Of a stretch of 10,786 nt of DNA, positions 1 to 6,625 are shown in pieces. The position numbers were made by a program, and so were the translations under genes. The notes beneath the pieces were generated by a model that worked only from the letters and a program-made list of their open reading frames with translations, made no database searches and was not told the origin of the DNA. The stretch comes from CAYHWE01 sp964360445 (lineage in GTDB: Bacteria > Patescibacteriota > Patescibacteriia > Patescibacteriales > JAKAJF01). Position 1 is the stretch's first letter, and each line of letters begins with the position of its first letter. The DNA is taken from assembly GCA_964360445.1 (NCBI GenBank), contig CAYHWE010000033.1:1-10786 (forward strand), given 5' to 3'.

Positions 1-1081
1 CCGAGGTTGTGCCATAGGCGAGCGTCGAGGTGGCCGGCTGGTCGGTTGTCCAGGCGATGGAAACCGAACTGGTTCCGATATTAGTGATGTTCGAGCTCGG
101 GGTGAATGTGATTGTCGGCGCGGCCGTGTCCTGGGTAGTGAGGAATGTGTAATAATTGCCGGCGTTGTTGTCTGTCGCGATGTTGTTTTCCGAATCAGTT
201 GATTTTACATAATAGTAATACCTGGTATTCGCGGTCAGGCCGGTCAGATTGACGGAGTGGGAGGTAACCAGGCTCGGCGATCCCTGCACAGTCTGGGGAG
301 CGGATAAATTAGAGTTGGTTGAAAAAACAACGATCGAATCCGCGTTAATATCCGTAACCCAAACAATAGTCGCTTTAGCGTTCTGTATATCATTCTGAGT
401 CACGCCGGAAATGACCGCGCCCGGTTTGGTTGCGAATGTGTAGCCGGCGCTGCTGTTATCATTGGTAGCCGTGCTGCCTGATGGGTTGGTTGATTTGACC
501 TGAAAATAATAGGTTGTAGACGCTCTTAAATTTGTCAGGATAACCTGATGGCGTCCGACGCCGGAAGCATTGTCGGCCATAGTCGCATTACCGATTTCAG
601 TGGCATATGAACCGGAAGAAGTGGAATAGCCGACGGTTGAATTGGATAATTCCTGGGTGAGGGTGTCCCATACGATTGTCGCTGATTGCGTCGAGGTAGC
701 GATAACCTGGACATTGGAGATTGTCGGAGGCGTTGTTCCGCCGCTGCCCTCTCCGCCATTTTGCGTGCCGTCGCCGACACCGCCGACAGATGTTGAAAAA
801 TACGAAACATTATTATTCGCGTCTTCAGTAATTATCTTGTAATAATATGTCGTGCTGGAACTGATTGTTGAATCGCGATAATAGTTTACCGCCCTGTCGG
901 TCGAAAAAGCGATGACGGAAAATGTGGCGGCGTCAGTCGAGGTTGAGCGCAGGATGTGATATTTGCTAAATCCCGGGCTGGGCAGGGCAACAACTTTCCA
1001 GGCAACAAACAAGCTATATTCATTAGCGCTGACATTGGATGTATCCTGGATGATCAACGAAGTCGGCGTTTCCGGAGTGGT
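1..1081 (-). other. Fibronectin type III-like domains of the surface protein
   Basis: Residues about 1024-1383. At least four Fn3-like units are seen, the last cut by the window edge. Hallmarks are an early Trp strand (ATIVWDT, ATIVWVTD, VSIAWTTD) and a late Tyr-rich strand (TTYYYKI, TTYYFQVKS, TRYYYYVKS) followed by a turn such as DSENN or DANNN. A Gly-rich linker (GGVGDGTQNGGEGSGG, about 1123-1140) separates the first unit from the rest. Fn3 arrays usually act as spacers or ligand-binding modules in bacterial surface proteins. More units and any cell-wall anchor would lie to the left of this window. Confidence 0.75.
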
Positions 1082-4000
1082 GGCGGACTGTATGGCCGAG
1101 GTATTTCCATACGCGTCTTTGAATTGGACATAAACGACATCCGGATCAGTGGTAAGGGTGGTCGTTGTCGCTGATTCATACGGCACCCAGCTGGCGCCGG
1201 ACAAATCCGAATTCAGGGAAACTTTTACCTGCAGGCTGGTATCGTCAGTGGCGGACAAAGTAACAGAAGCCGGCGTGGTTGTGGCGATGACCTTTACCGG
1301 CACGGCGCCCAGAGTCGGATTTTTAGTATCCAGGGTTGTGGTAGCGGATGTCAGCTGGACAGTATTGTTCGCCGCTTCGTTGTCATTTATGGTAACGCGC
1401 ATCTTGAATGTGCTGTTCAGATACTGAGCGTCAAAATCAGTGTTCGGATACCAGGTGGCGGTGTAGGCGGTATAGGTAGTCGTTGAAACCGTGTTGACCG
1501 CTTTGTTGGTCAGGTCGCCGGCAGCGAATGTAGTAGCAGCAGTCCAGCTGGAGCCGTTCCAGTATTCGAATGACGGAGTGATATATCCGGGGGTAACGCT
1601 GCCGGAGGCGGAGTCAGTGTCTCTGACTTCATAGCTGATAGCGACATTGCCGTCCGAGCCCTGGGTAGCGGTAAAGTTCTGCACTTCAGGCGGAGCATTG
1701 ACTACATATGTTACAGACACATTGTCCGCGGTCGGAGTCGTTCCTCCGCTTGAGGCCAAAAATATTTTGTATTGGAAAAACCTGTCATTAGCGCCGTTGC
1801 GCAGCGGGTGCGTGCTGGCGACGCTTATGCCGTTATTAGCGGCTTCAAAATAGTTTACTCCCGAACATGTGGAAGTCGAGACTTCCGTATATCCGCACCA
1901 GGCGGCGGAAGAAATACCGGCAGATGAACTGGCTGATCTGACTTGGAACTTTATTGTCTCATCGGTCGTTGTTCCGGTTTCCGACCAGGCAAGAGCGATT
2001 ACCAGATTAGCGGCGTCGCCGGAATCGTAGATTGAGGAGGTCAGGTTGGCGGAACTGACATAGAGCGAATTGTTGATAGTCAGGTCGTTTAACGAAGGCG
2101 AATATCTCGTATCTGCTGTTGAGAGAATTGCTCTGTATTGAACATACCTGTTGCCGTTCAGCGCGGTTATGTTTCCGCCATTGGCGATATTTGTCTGCCA
2201 GCCTGTCCAGCTCCCGTCAGGAGTGGCGGTATTGCCGGCGCGGATGTCAACCTGCACGGATGTCCCTGCCGGCGTTGTTGTGCTGTAACCTAATGTCGTA
2301 AAATCAGACGTGCCGCCCATATCGATTACGGCAGATGTGGAAGTGCCGGAAGTTTTATAACTAGAGAGTTCTGAAAAATAAGCGGTACCACCACCATGAG
2401 TGGTAAAAATCTTAGATGATCCGACTGAAACCATACTGCCGCTTGTTGTTATATTATAAGTAGTTGAGGCCATATAAGACCAGCCGGGAGAAGAAATATT
2501 ATATTTCCAAATAGTCGGCGTTCCCCATCCTCTTGAGGCGTAAAGAGTATTTGAATCTATAAACACGAGAGAACCGCCGGAAGATCTTGTGGTTGGCGTA
2601 TTGGTTAAGGATGACCATGTGTCAGTAGAAATCGTATACTTATAAAAGCTATTAAAGCCATCTCCCCTTAAAGCATAAAGTGTATCCGAATCAGCAGCAA
2701 CCAGGGCGCCACCCGAGCCAATACTGGCAGTAGTTGACGCTAAATGTGTCCAAGAATCGGTAGAAATCGTATATTTCCAAAAACCGACCGTACTGCCGCC
2801 AATCAGAGCGTATATGGTATCACTCCCAACAGTAGCCAGAGATGCGCCATTGCCAACCCCATCTGAAGATGATGCTACACTTGACCAGGTGTTAGATGAA
2901 ATCGTATATTTCCAAAAACCGGTACTAGCGCCCTTAAAAGCATAAATAGTGCTTGTCCCAACGACTGTTAAGGCATCTCCCCATGCCCAATTGGCTGAAG
3001 TACTTGCCATTATGTCCCACTGATTGGTTGATATAGTATATCGCCAAAACCCCTTTGTTGCATCTGCCGTTGAATAAATATGGTCAGGCGCCACATACGC
3101 CAACGCTCCGACATCGTTGCCACCACCGATTGATGCCGGAAGGTTTGTCTTAGAAACCCAGCCGGTCGCTGAAACAGACCCCAGGGAGTCATTGTCTAAA
3201 ATTATTTTTGCATTAGTCCCAGTTCCGCTTACAACCGTATTAGCCTGCGTTCCATTTCCAAAACCACCTCCGCTCGCCGTATTGTTCGGCGTGCTTGTGC
3301 TCACCGTCCCGTCATCGGTAAATGAAAATGAAGATGTTGCCAGTTTTATATCCGTCCCGATAACTAATCCGGTCGAAGAGGCTGAATAATATGTCCAGCC
3401 GCTTTGGTCGGTGGAATGGCTTGCGACCGACGCGCTGCCGCCGCCGGCCCATGAGGCTTGGGAGAAATTATAAGTAGCCGCGAAAATATTCGGAGTCTTG
3501 TTGAAAATCAATGAAGTGATCGTGCCGGTGATGATGGTTGCGGCTACAAGGAAAACAAGCCCTGAAAGGGAAAGTTTGGCAGTCCTGCCTTTGTGCCGTT
3601 TGTGCAGATCGAAAAGTTTCTGATAAAACTCGATTAAGATATCATGGTCGATCTGCTCGCCTCTTTCAATCTTTTTTTCTATATATTCAACATCGAATAT
3701 CGTGTCATAACTGACATCAACGACAACAATATCCCTGTTTGTCTTCTGGAACTCTTCCCTTGTCTCGTTAAAACTTTCCTCAGGACTCTTGAACAATAAA
3801 ATCAAAAAATACAAAATTTTCAGATAAATCAGGTTGAATATCAGCCTAAAAATCCTTAAAATCCCGATTTTTCCGATTCTGTTGTGGATCTCAGCAATCC
3901 TGAATTTCGTCTTGAAATAATGACGGGTCAAGAACGGCGTTATGTAGGGAATGGAAATATTGTCAAAATTCGCTATATAGATCAACGTCGCAATGGGAAC

Positions 4001-4150
4001 AATGGAAACGATAAAAATCCCCAACCAATGGAAAAACATCCACAAAAGATAAACAATGGGGAGCGAAGGCGCAAGAGTGGCCAGAAATATGGCGATAGTC
4101 TTGCGTCTATTATTCAATTGTCCGAAGATTTGCATGGAAAAACTGAGCAT
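1..4150 (-). CDS. Giant modular surface protein with N-terminal membrane module, kelch-like and Fn3-like domains (3' end beyond window)
   Basis: The minus strand is open for 1,383 codons from an ATG at 4150 to the left edge with no stop, so the C-terminus is not seen. An in-frame TAA two codons upstream rules out an earlier start; a second ATG five codons downstream (4135) is the main alternative. Neither has a Shine-Dalgarno sequence. Order of parts: hydrophobic helices (residues about 19-61 and 103-120), a charged linker, a signal-like helix (195-216), a Gly/Ser/Thr-rich beta segment (225-330), kelch-like repeats (about 331-590), beta-rich domains (about 591-1023) and Fn3-like domains (about 1024 to the edge). 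The Thr/Ser-rich, Cys-poor make-up fits an extracellular adhesin-like protein. No enzymatic motif was recognised. The exact role is unknown; attachment to a host cell or surface is inference from the architecture. Confidence 0.9.
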   Translation of the reverse strand, partial: MLSFSMQIFGQLNNRRKTIAIFLATLAPSLPIVYLLWMFFHWLGIFIVSIVPIATLIYIANFDNISIPYITPFLTRHYFKTKFRIAEIHNRIGKIGILRIFRLIFNLIYLKILYFLILLFKSPEESFNETREEFQKTNRDIVVVDVSYDTIFDVEYIEKKIERGEQIDHDILIEFYQKLFDLHKRHKGRTAKLSLSGLVFLVAATIITGTITSLIFNKTPNIFAATYNFSQASWAGGGSASVASHSTDQSGWTYYSASSTGLVIGTDIKLATSSFSFTDDGTVSTSTPNNTASGGGFGNGTQANTVVSGTGTNAKIILDNDSLGSVSATGWVSKTNLPASIGGGNDVGALAYVAPDHIYSTADATKGFWRYTISTNQWDIMASTSANWAWGDALTVVGTSTIYAFKGASTGFWKYTISSNTWSSVASSSDGVGNGASLATVGSDTIYALIGGSTVGFWKYTISTDSWTHLASTTASIGSGGALVAADSDTLYALRGDGFNSFYKYTISTDTWSSLTNTPTTRSSGGSLVFIDSNTLYASRGWGTPTIWKYNISSPGWSYMASTTYNITTSGSMVSVGSSKIFTTHGGGTAYFSELSSYKTSGTSTSAVIDMGGTSDFTTLGYSTTTPAGTSVQVDIRAGNTATPDGSWTGWQTNIANGGNITALNGNRYVQYRAILSTADTRYSPSLNDLTINNSLYVSSANLTSSIYDSGDAANLVIALAWSETGTTTDETIKFQVRSASSSAGISSAAWCGYTEVSTSTCSGVNYFEAANNGISVASTHPLRNGANDRFFQYKIFLASSGGTTPTADNVSVTYVVNAPPEVQNFTATQGSDGNVAISYEVRDTDSASGSVTPGYITPSFEYWNGSSWTAATTFAAGDLTNKAVNTVSTTTYTAYTATWYPNTDFDAQYLNSTFKMRVTINDNEAANNTVQLTSATTTLDTKNPTLGAVPVKVIATTTPASVTLSATDDTSLQVKVSLNSDLSGASWVPYESATTTTLTTDPDVVYVQFKDAYGNTSAIQSATTPETPTSLIIQDTSNVSANEYSLFVAWKVVALPSPGFSKYHILRSTSTDAATFSVIAFSTDRAVNYYRDSTISSSTTYYYKIITEDANNNVSYFSTSVGGVGDGTQNGGEGSGGTTPPTISNVQVIATSTQSATIVWDTLTQELSNSTVGYSTSSGSYATEIGNATMADNASGVGRHQVILTNLRASTTYYFQVKSTNPSGSTATNDNSSAGYTFATKPGAVISGVTQNDIQNAKATIVWVTDINADSIVVFSTNSNLSAPQTVQGSPSLVTSHSVNLTGLTANTRYYYYVKSTDSENNIATDNNAGNYYTFLTTQDTAAPTITFTPSSNITNIGTSSVSIAWTTDQPATSTLAYGTTS
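1082..2380 (-). other. Central beta-rich domains of the surface protein
   Basis: Residues about 591-1023. The first unit (about 600-700) contains SWTGWQ and RYVQYRAILST, a pattern common in jelly-roll-like domains of large bacterial surface proteins. The second (about 704-818) carries the only visible Cys pair, C752 and C762, ten residues apart, which could form a disulfide outside the cell. The third starts near PPEVQNF and has an Ig/PKD-like feel (ISYEVRDTDS). The fourth (about 944-1023) ends in VYVQFKDAYGNTS, a strand-turn motif typical of Ig-like repeats. The domain names are tentative because only short strand motifs were used. The coding GC content here is clearly higher than in the kelch block. 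Confidence 0.55.
2381..3160 (-). repeat. Kelch-like tandem repeats (about six blades) within the surface protein
   Basis: Each unit of about 45 residues has the pattern Tyr-Ala-x-x-Gly, Phe-Trp-Lys-Tyr, Thr-Ile-Ser, then a Trp, followed by a Gly-Gly turn and a hydrophobic strand. The blade Trp residues fall at 331, 378, 422, 467, 512 and 557, a spacing of 47, 44, 45, 45 and 45. The Gly-Gly, Tyr and Trp pattern is that of kelch repeats, which fold into beta-propellers used for binding; six blades would be a normal propeller size. At DNA level two units share an identical 24-base stretch (2763-2786 and 2898-2921, 135 bases apart), which suggests recent duplication or homogenisation. A generic WD40- or galactose-oxidase-like propeller is the alternative. 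Confidence 0.75.
3479..4150 (-). other. N-terminal membrane module and internal signal-like segment of the surface protein
   Basis: Residues 1-224. After a basic patch (NNRRK, 13-17) come two adjacent hydrophobic stretches (about 19-40 and 43-61), a loop rich in Arg/Lys (76-102), a third hydrophobic stretch (103-120), and an acidic/basic soluble linker (122-183). Then comes what reads like a complete Sec signal sequence: basic KRHKGRTAK (184-192), a hydrophobic core (193-216) and an Ala-containing possible cleavage zone (FAAT, 223-226). Secreted proteins usually begin at that last element; here about 180 residues precede it. The family of the first 180 residues was not recognised. Cytoplasmic placement of the linker and export of everything after residue 225 are inference. 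Confidence 0.7.
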
Positions 4151-4151
4151 G

Positions 4152-4243
4152 AATTATGAATCAGGAATCATGAATCATGGTTTTTATTTACATTCTTTTC
4201 TTTTTAATTTTTGCCCATAATTCCCAATTCATACTTCATGATT
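4152..4243. repeat. Imperfect inverted repeat in the leader of the surface-protein gene
   Basis: Two arms of 29 bases (4152-4180 and 4215-4243) match in inverted orientation at 21 of 29 positions. Offset from this, a perfect 10-base inverted repeat pairs GAATCATGAA at 4165-4174 with TTCATGATTC at 4235-4244. The loop is AT-rich. The inner arm ends 1 base from the surface-protein start codon, so a transcript from the promoter at 4254-4282 would carry both arms in its leader. Whether it acts on translation or is just a dispersed AT-rich repeat cannot be told from one copy. Confidence 0.6.
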
Positions 4244-4253
4244 CAACAACTTT

Positions 4254-4282
4254 ATTATACCAACTTTCCAACTTTTTACCAA
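4254..4282 (-). promoter_or_regulatory. Sigma70-like promoter for the surface-protein gene
   Basis: Read on the minus strand, TTGGTA (4282-4277) is followed after exactly 17 bases by TATAAT (4259-4254). The -10 also has the extended form TGGTATAAT. The -35 matches the TTGACA consensus at four of six positions. Transcription should start near 4247, giving a leader of about 97 bases before the ATG at 4150. This is the best promoter match in the window. Confidence 0.65.
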
Positions 4283-4361
4283 ATATTTTTTTCCTCTTCC
4301 GCAGTCCATAAAAATTGCTTTTTTTATCAACTTTAGTTAAGATGAATTAGAATTTAGAAAT

Positions 4362-4367
4362 TATAAT
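4362..4367 (+). promoter_or_regulatory. Possible -10 element for ychF
   Basis: A perfect TATAAT lies 16 bases before the ychF ATG, inside the 12-base palindrome AAATTATAATTT (4358-4369) and between two copies of AATTTAGAA (4351-4359 and 4365-4373). No -35 hexamer is visible at 16-18 bases. If it is used, the leader would be only about 10 bases, too short for a normal Shine-Dalgarno sequence. In such AT-rich DNA a chance TATAAT is quite possible. Confidence 0.35.
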
Positions 4368-4383
4368 TTAGAATTTTCATTTT

Positions 4384-5445
4384 ATGTCTTTATCAATCGG
4401 AATCGTCGGATTGCCAAATGTCGGAAAATCCACATTGTTCAACGCCTTAACAAAAAAACAAGTAGACGCCAATAATTACCCTTTCTGCACCATTGACCCC
4501 AATGTCGGCGTGGTTAAAGTGCCGGATAACAGGCTGGACGAACTTGCAAAAATCTCTAATCCGGAAAAAATACTTTATACCACGATAGAATTCGTTGATA
4601 TTGCCGGATTGGTCAAAGGCGCTTCCCAGGGCGAAGGATTGGGTAATAAATTCTTGTCCCATATCCGCGAATGCGACGCGATCTGCGAAGTCGTCCGGGA
4701 ATTCAAAGACAATGACATCATCCATGTCAACAATAAGATCGATCCGGAAGGCGACAGGGAAACAATCAATTTAGAGTTGATTTTTGCCGACTTAAGCACG
4801 GTTGATAAAACCTTGGCCCGAGTAAGCCGTGAAGCGCGAAGCGGCGATAAGGAGGCGGTAAAATTAAACGCGATTTTAGAAAAAGTAAAACAAGAACTTG
4901 AAAAAGGCAAGGCTGTGCGCGAAATCGAATTAGATGAAGAAGAAAGAAAAACATTGAAACCATTGAATCTTTTAACGATCAAGCCGATTATTTACGTCTT
5001 GAATGTAAAAGACGCGCCGGAGTCTCTGCCAACGGCTTGGGACGGAAAAATAATCCAGGTAAACGCAAAACTGGAAGCGGAAATCGCCGGCCTTCCGGAA
5101 GAAGACCAGGCTGAATTTATGAAAGAATTAGGCTTAGAGGAAAGCGGCCTGGATAAATTGATCCGCGCCTCCTACGAACTCTTGGGGCTGATCACATATT
5201 TCACGACCGGAAAAGTGGAAACCCGCGGCTGGACCGTGCGCAAAGGCGCAAAAGCCCCGGAAGCGGCCGGCGTAATCCATTCCGATTTTGAAAAAGGATT
5301 CGTCCGCGCGGAAATCATAAATTGGAAAGACTTTGTCGAAGCAGGCGGCGAAGCAAAGGCGAAGGAAAAAGGCGCGATCAGGACGGAAGGAAAAGAGTAT
5401 GTCGTGCAGGATGGAGATGTTTGTAACTTCTTGATCAATAAATAA
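4384..5445 (+). CDS. ychF: YchF/OLA1-type Obg-family ATPase
   Basis: A 353-residue protein, slightly shorter than the roughly 363 usual for bacterial YchF. It is collinear with the family throughout. The P-loop GLPNVGKST is at 9-17, NYPFCTIDPNVGVV at 31-44, DIAGLVKGAS at 72-81, GEGLGNKFLSHIRE at 83-96, a charged coiled-coil region at about 130-190, and a C-terminal TGS domain ending KEYVVQDGDVCNF. YchF proteins are unusual among P-loop GTPase relatives in hydrolysing ATP; they associate with ribosomes and are linked to translation and stress responses. The G4 position reads NVKD (207-210), where the family normally has N-x-x-E. The start is fixed by the conserved SIGIVGLPNVG beginning. It is divergent from the surface-protein gene and closed by its own terminator, so it is probably a single transcription unit. 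Confidence 0.97.
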   Translation: MSLSIGIVGLPNVGKSTLFNALTKKQVDANNYPFCTIDPNVGVVKVPDNRLDELAKISNPEKILYTTIEFVDIAGLVKGASQGEGLGNKFLSHIRECDAICEVVREFKDNDIIHVNNKIDPEGDRETINLELIFADLSTVDKTLARVSREARSGDKEAVKLNAILEKVKQELEKGKAVREIELDEEERKTLKPLNLLTIKPIIYVLNVKDAPESLPTAWDGKIIQVNAKLEAEIAGLPEEDQAEFMKELGLEESGLDKLIRASYELLGLITYFTTGKVETRGWTVRKGAKAPEAAGVIHSDFEKGFVRAEIINWKDFVEAGGEAKAKEKGAIRTEGKEYVVQDGDVCNFLINK

Positions 5446-5451
5446 AAATTT

Positions 5452-5486
5452 AAAAAAACCGCCAGCATTTTGCTGGCGGTTTTTTT
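5452..5486 (+). terminator. Strong intrinsic terminator after ychF, probably bidirectional
   Basis: Seven A, then CCGCCAGCA, a TTT loop, TGCTGGCGG and seven T form a perfect 16-bp stem with a 3-base loop, beginning 6 bases after the ychF stop. The symmetrical A and T tracts give a U-run on either strand, so it could also stop minus-strand transcripts coming from the ROK gene. Confidence 0.93.
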
Positions 5487-5494
5487 AAACTCGC

Positions 5495-5622
5495 ATTGTC
5501 ATTCCCGACTCCGATCGGGAATCCAGGGTAAGTCCGCAGGAAGATGATTATAGTAAATATTTTTTAAAAATCCACATTCGTGACGCTCATCCCTGGATCC
5601 CCGCTTTCGCGAGGATGACAAT
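5495..5622. repeat. GC-rich intergenic inverted-repeat element between ychF and the ROK gene
   Basis: The outer ends are ATTGTCAT (5495-5502) and its inverse ATGACAAT (5615-5622). Inner ATCCAGGG (5521-5528) pairs with CCCTGGAT (5591-5598). Each end also holds its own small hairpin: ATTCCCGA/TCGGGAAT (5501-5522) on the left and an imperfect one around the GCTTTCGC at 5603-5610 on the right. The element stops 2 bases before the ROK stop codon. From memory, sequences like this occur as dispersed intergenic repeats in many unrelated bacteria; that was not checked. No coding capacity is seen. Confidence 0.7.
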
Positions 5623-5624
5623 CA

Positions 5625-6461
5625 TTAAAGCAAGCTCGCCCCGATCGCCCCCGCCATCGTCCCCAATTTCGCTTTCACGATTTTTATCTTTTGCGGGATA
5701 AGAGAATATTTTTCCGCTGTCTTTTTTACCTCTGGCATGAACAGGTCTCCGGAATTCACAACGCCGCCGCCGATGATTATCAGTTCCGGATCAAGAAGAT
5801 TGATTATGCCGGCAAAAGACATGCCAAGCAAACCACCGACCTCCTGGAATATTTTTTCTGCCAGCACATCTCCTCTATACGCTTCTTCTGCCAGTTGGCC
5901 AGGATTATTCTGAGTTAATTTATGATAAGCATGCTCTAAATCCATCGCTTCTGTATTATTGATAATCGTATGTCCGATCTCATTGGCGGTGCAATGCGAG
6001 CCGTTATAAATTTCGCCATTCACCCACCAAGCGCCGCCTATTCCGGTCCCAAGCGTTACGCCAAAAACATTCTTCAATCCTTTGCCGGCGCCCGATTTCA
6101 CTTCCGCCCGCAAAAAACAGCTGGCATCATTATCCATGGCAAATTCAAAGCCGAGCCTGTCTTTTAAAATCTTCACCAAATTCACTCCGTCCAAGATTGA
6201 CAGATTCGGGCATTTCAAGATTTTTTCCCGATTATTTTCAAGGATTCCCGGGATGCCGATACCGATTTTCTGCACTTTCAGCTTATCGGTTTTTGCTTTC
6301 TCCAAAAGCGGATCGATCAGCGCTCCGAGCATGATGATAAAATGATCCAGATCGTCTTTCGGAGTCGCCAAAGTAAAGTCAGACAAAATATTTTTGCCAT
6401 CAAACAAAACGCTCGTCATTTTCGTCCCCCCGACATCGATACCTATATAAGCCCTCTTCAT
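5625..6461 (-). CDS. ROK-family sugar kinase-like protein lacking the zinc motif
   Basis: A 278-residue protein with the ROK/actin-like ATPase fold. The phosphate-1 loop GIDVGGTK is at 7-14, GIGIPG at 67-72, the catalytic-type DNDA at 110-113 (D112 the likely base), the ROK signature GVTLGTGIGGAWWVNGEIY at 134-152, the sugar-contacting EIGH at 161-164, and the C-terminal LDPELIIIGGG at 223-233. ROK kinases phosphorylate hexoses such as glucose, N-acetylglucosamine or N-acetylmannosamine in the cytoplasm. There is no DNA-binding N-terminus, so it is kinase-type rather than a repressor. After EIGH the Cys-rich zinc motif (CGCGxxGCxE type) of typical members is missing. The substrate cannot be assigned. 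The start at 6461 is set by the short MKRAYIGIDVGG lead, with no Shine-Dalgarno sequence. It lies downstream of the hydrolase gene on the same strand, 164 bases apart. Confidence 0.9.
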   Translation of the reverse strand: MKRAYIGIDVGGTKMTSVLFDGKNILSDFTLATPKDDLDHFIIMLGALIDPLLEKAKTDKLKVQKIGIGIPGILENNREKILKCPNLSILDGVNLVKILKDRLGFEFAMDNDASCFLRAEVKSGAGKGLKNVFGVTLGTGIGGAWWVNGEIYNGSHCTANEIGHTIINNTEAMDLEHAYHKLTQNNPGQLAEEAYRGDVLAEKIFQEVGGLLGMSFAGIINLLDPELIIIGGGVVNSGDLFMPEVKKTAEKYSLIPQKIKIVKAKLGTMAGAIGASLL

Positions 6462-6480
6462 AAAATTTAAAAATTAAAAA

Positions 6481-6609
6481 TCAAAATGTAAAATTACAAT
6501 GTAAAATTAAAAATAATCGGAAATCAATTTTTAAATAAAGCTGGATAAATATTAAAATGCACCCTACTGTTTTAATTTTGACATTTTAAATTGTAATTTT
6601 GCATTTTGA
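6481..6609. repeat. AT-rich long inverted repeat between the hydrolase and ROK genes
   Basis: Arms at 6481-6507 and 6583-6609 are inverted copies matching at 25 of 27 positions, with a 75-base spacer. The arms are built from A/T runs of the TCAAAATG and AAAATTACAA kind, and further TGCATTTT-like units continue to about 6625, next to the hydrolase stop codon. There is no U-tract of the classic terminator type. A transcript crossing it could fold into a long hairpin that separates or stabilises the two gene messages. It could equally be a dispersed repeat. No convincing promoter for the ROK gene was seen in this gap. Confidence 0.7.
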
Positions 6610-6625
6610 ATTTTGCATTTTACAT

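Noticed and set aside
2381..3160. Regularly spaced repeated DNA that might suggest a CRISPR array
   Set aside because: The units are about 135 bases, diverge along most of their length and keep one reading frame with Trp/Tyr/Gly landmarks, so they are coding kelch-like repeats.
3884..4159. Plus-strand open frame of 91 codons opposite the start of the surface-protein gene
   Set aside because: It is antisense to the hydrophobic N-terminal module, has a low-complexity Asn/Arg/Lys-rich product with no family resemblance, and the minus-strand frame is far longer and coherent.
4575..4982. Minus-strand open frame of 135 codons inside ychF
   Set aside because: It lies fully opposite a clear, conserved ychF reading frame; the Ser-rich product is a typical antisense shadow.
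6510..6582. Promoter for the ROK gene in the hydrolase-ROK gap
   Set aside because: Only loose TTTAAT-like hexamers without a matching -35 were found; in such AT-rich DNA that is expected by chance.
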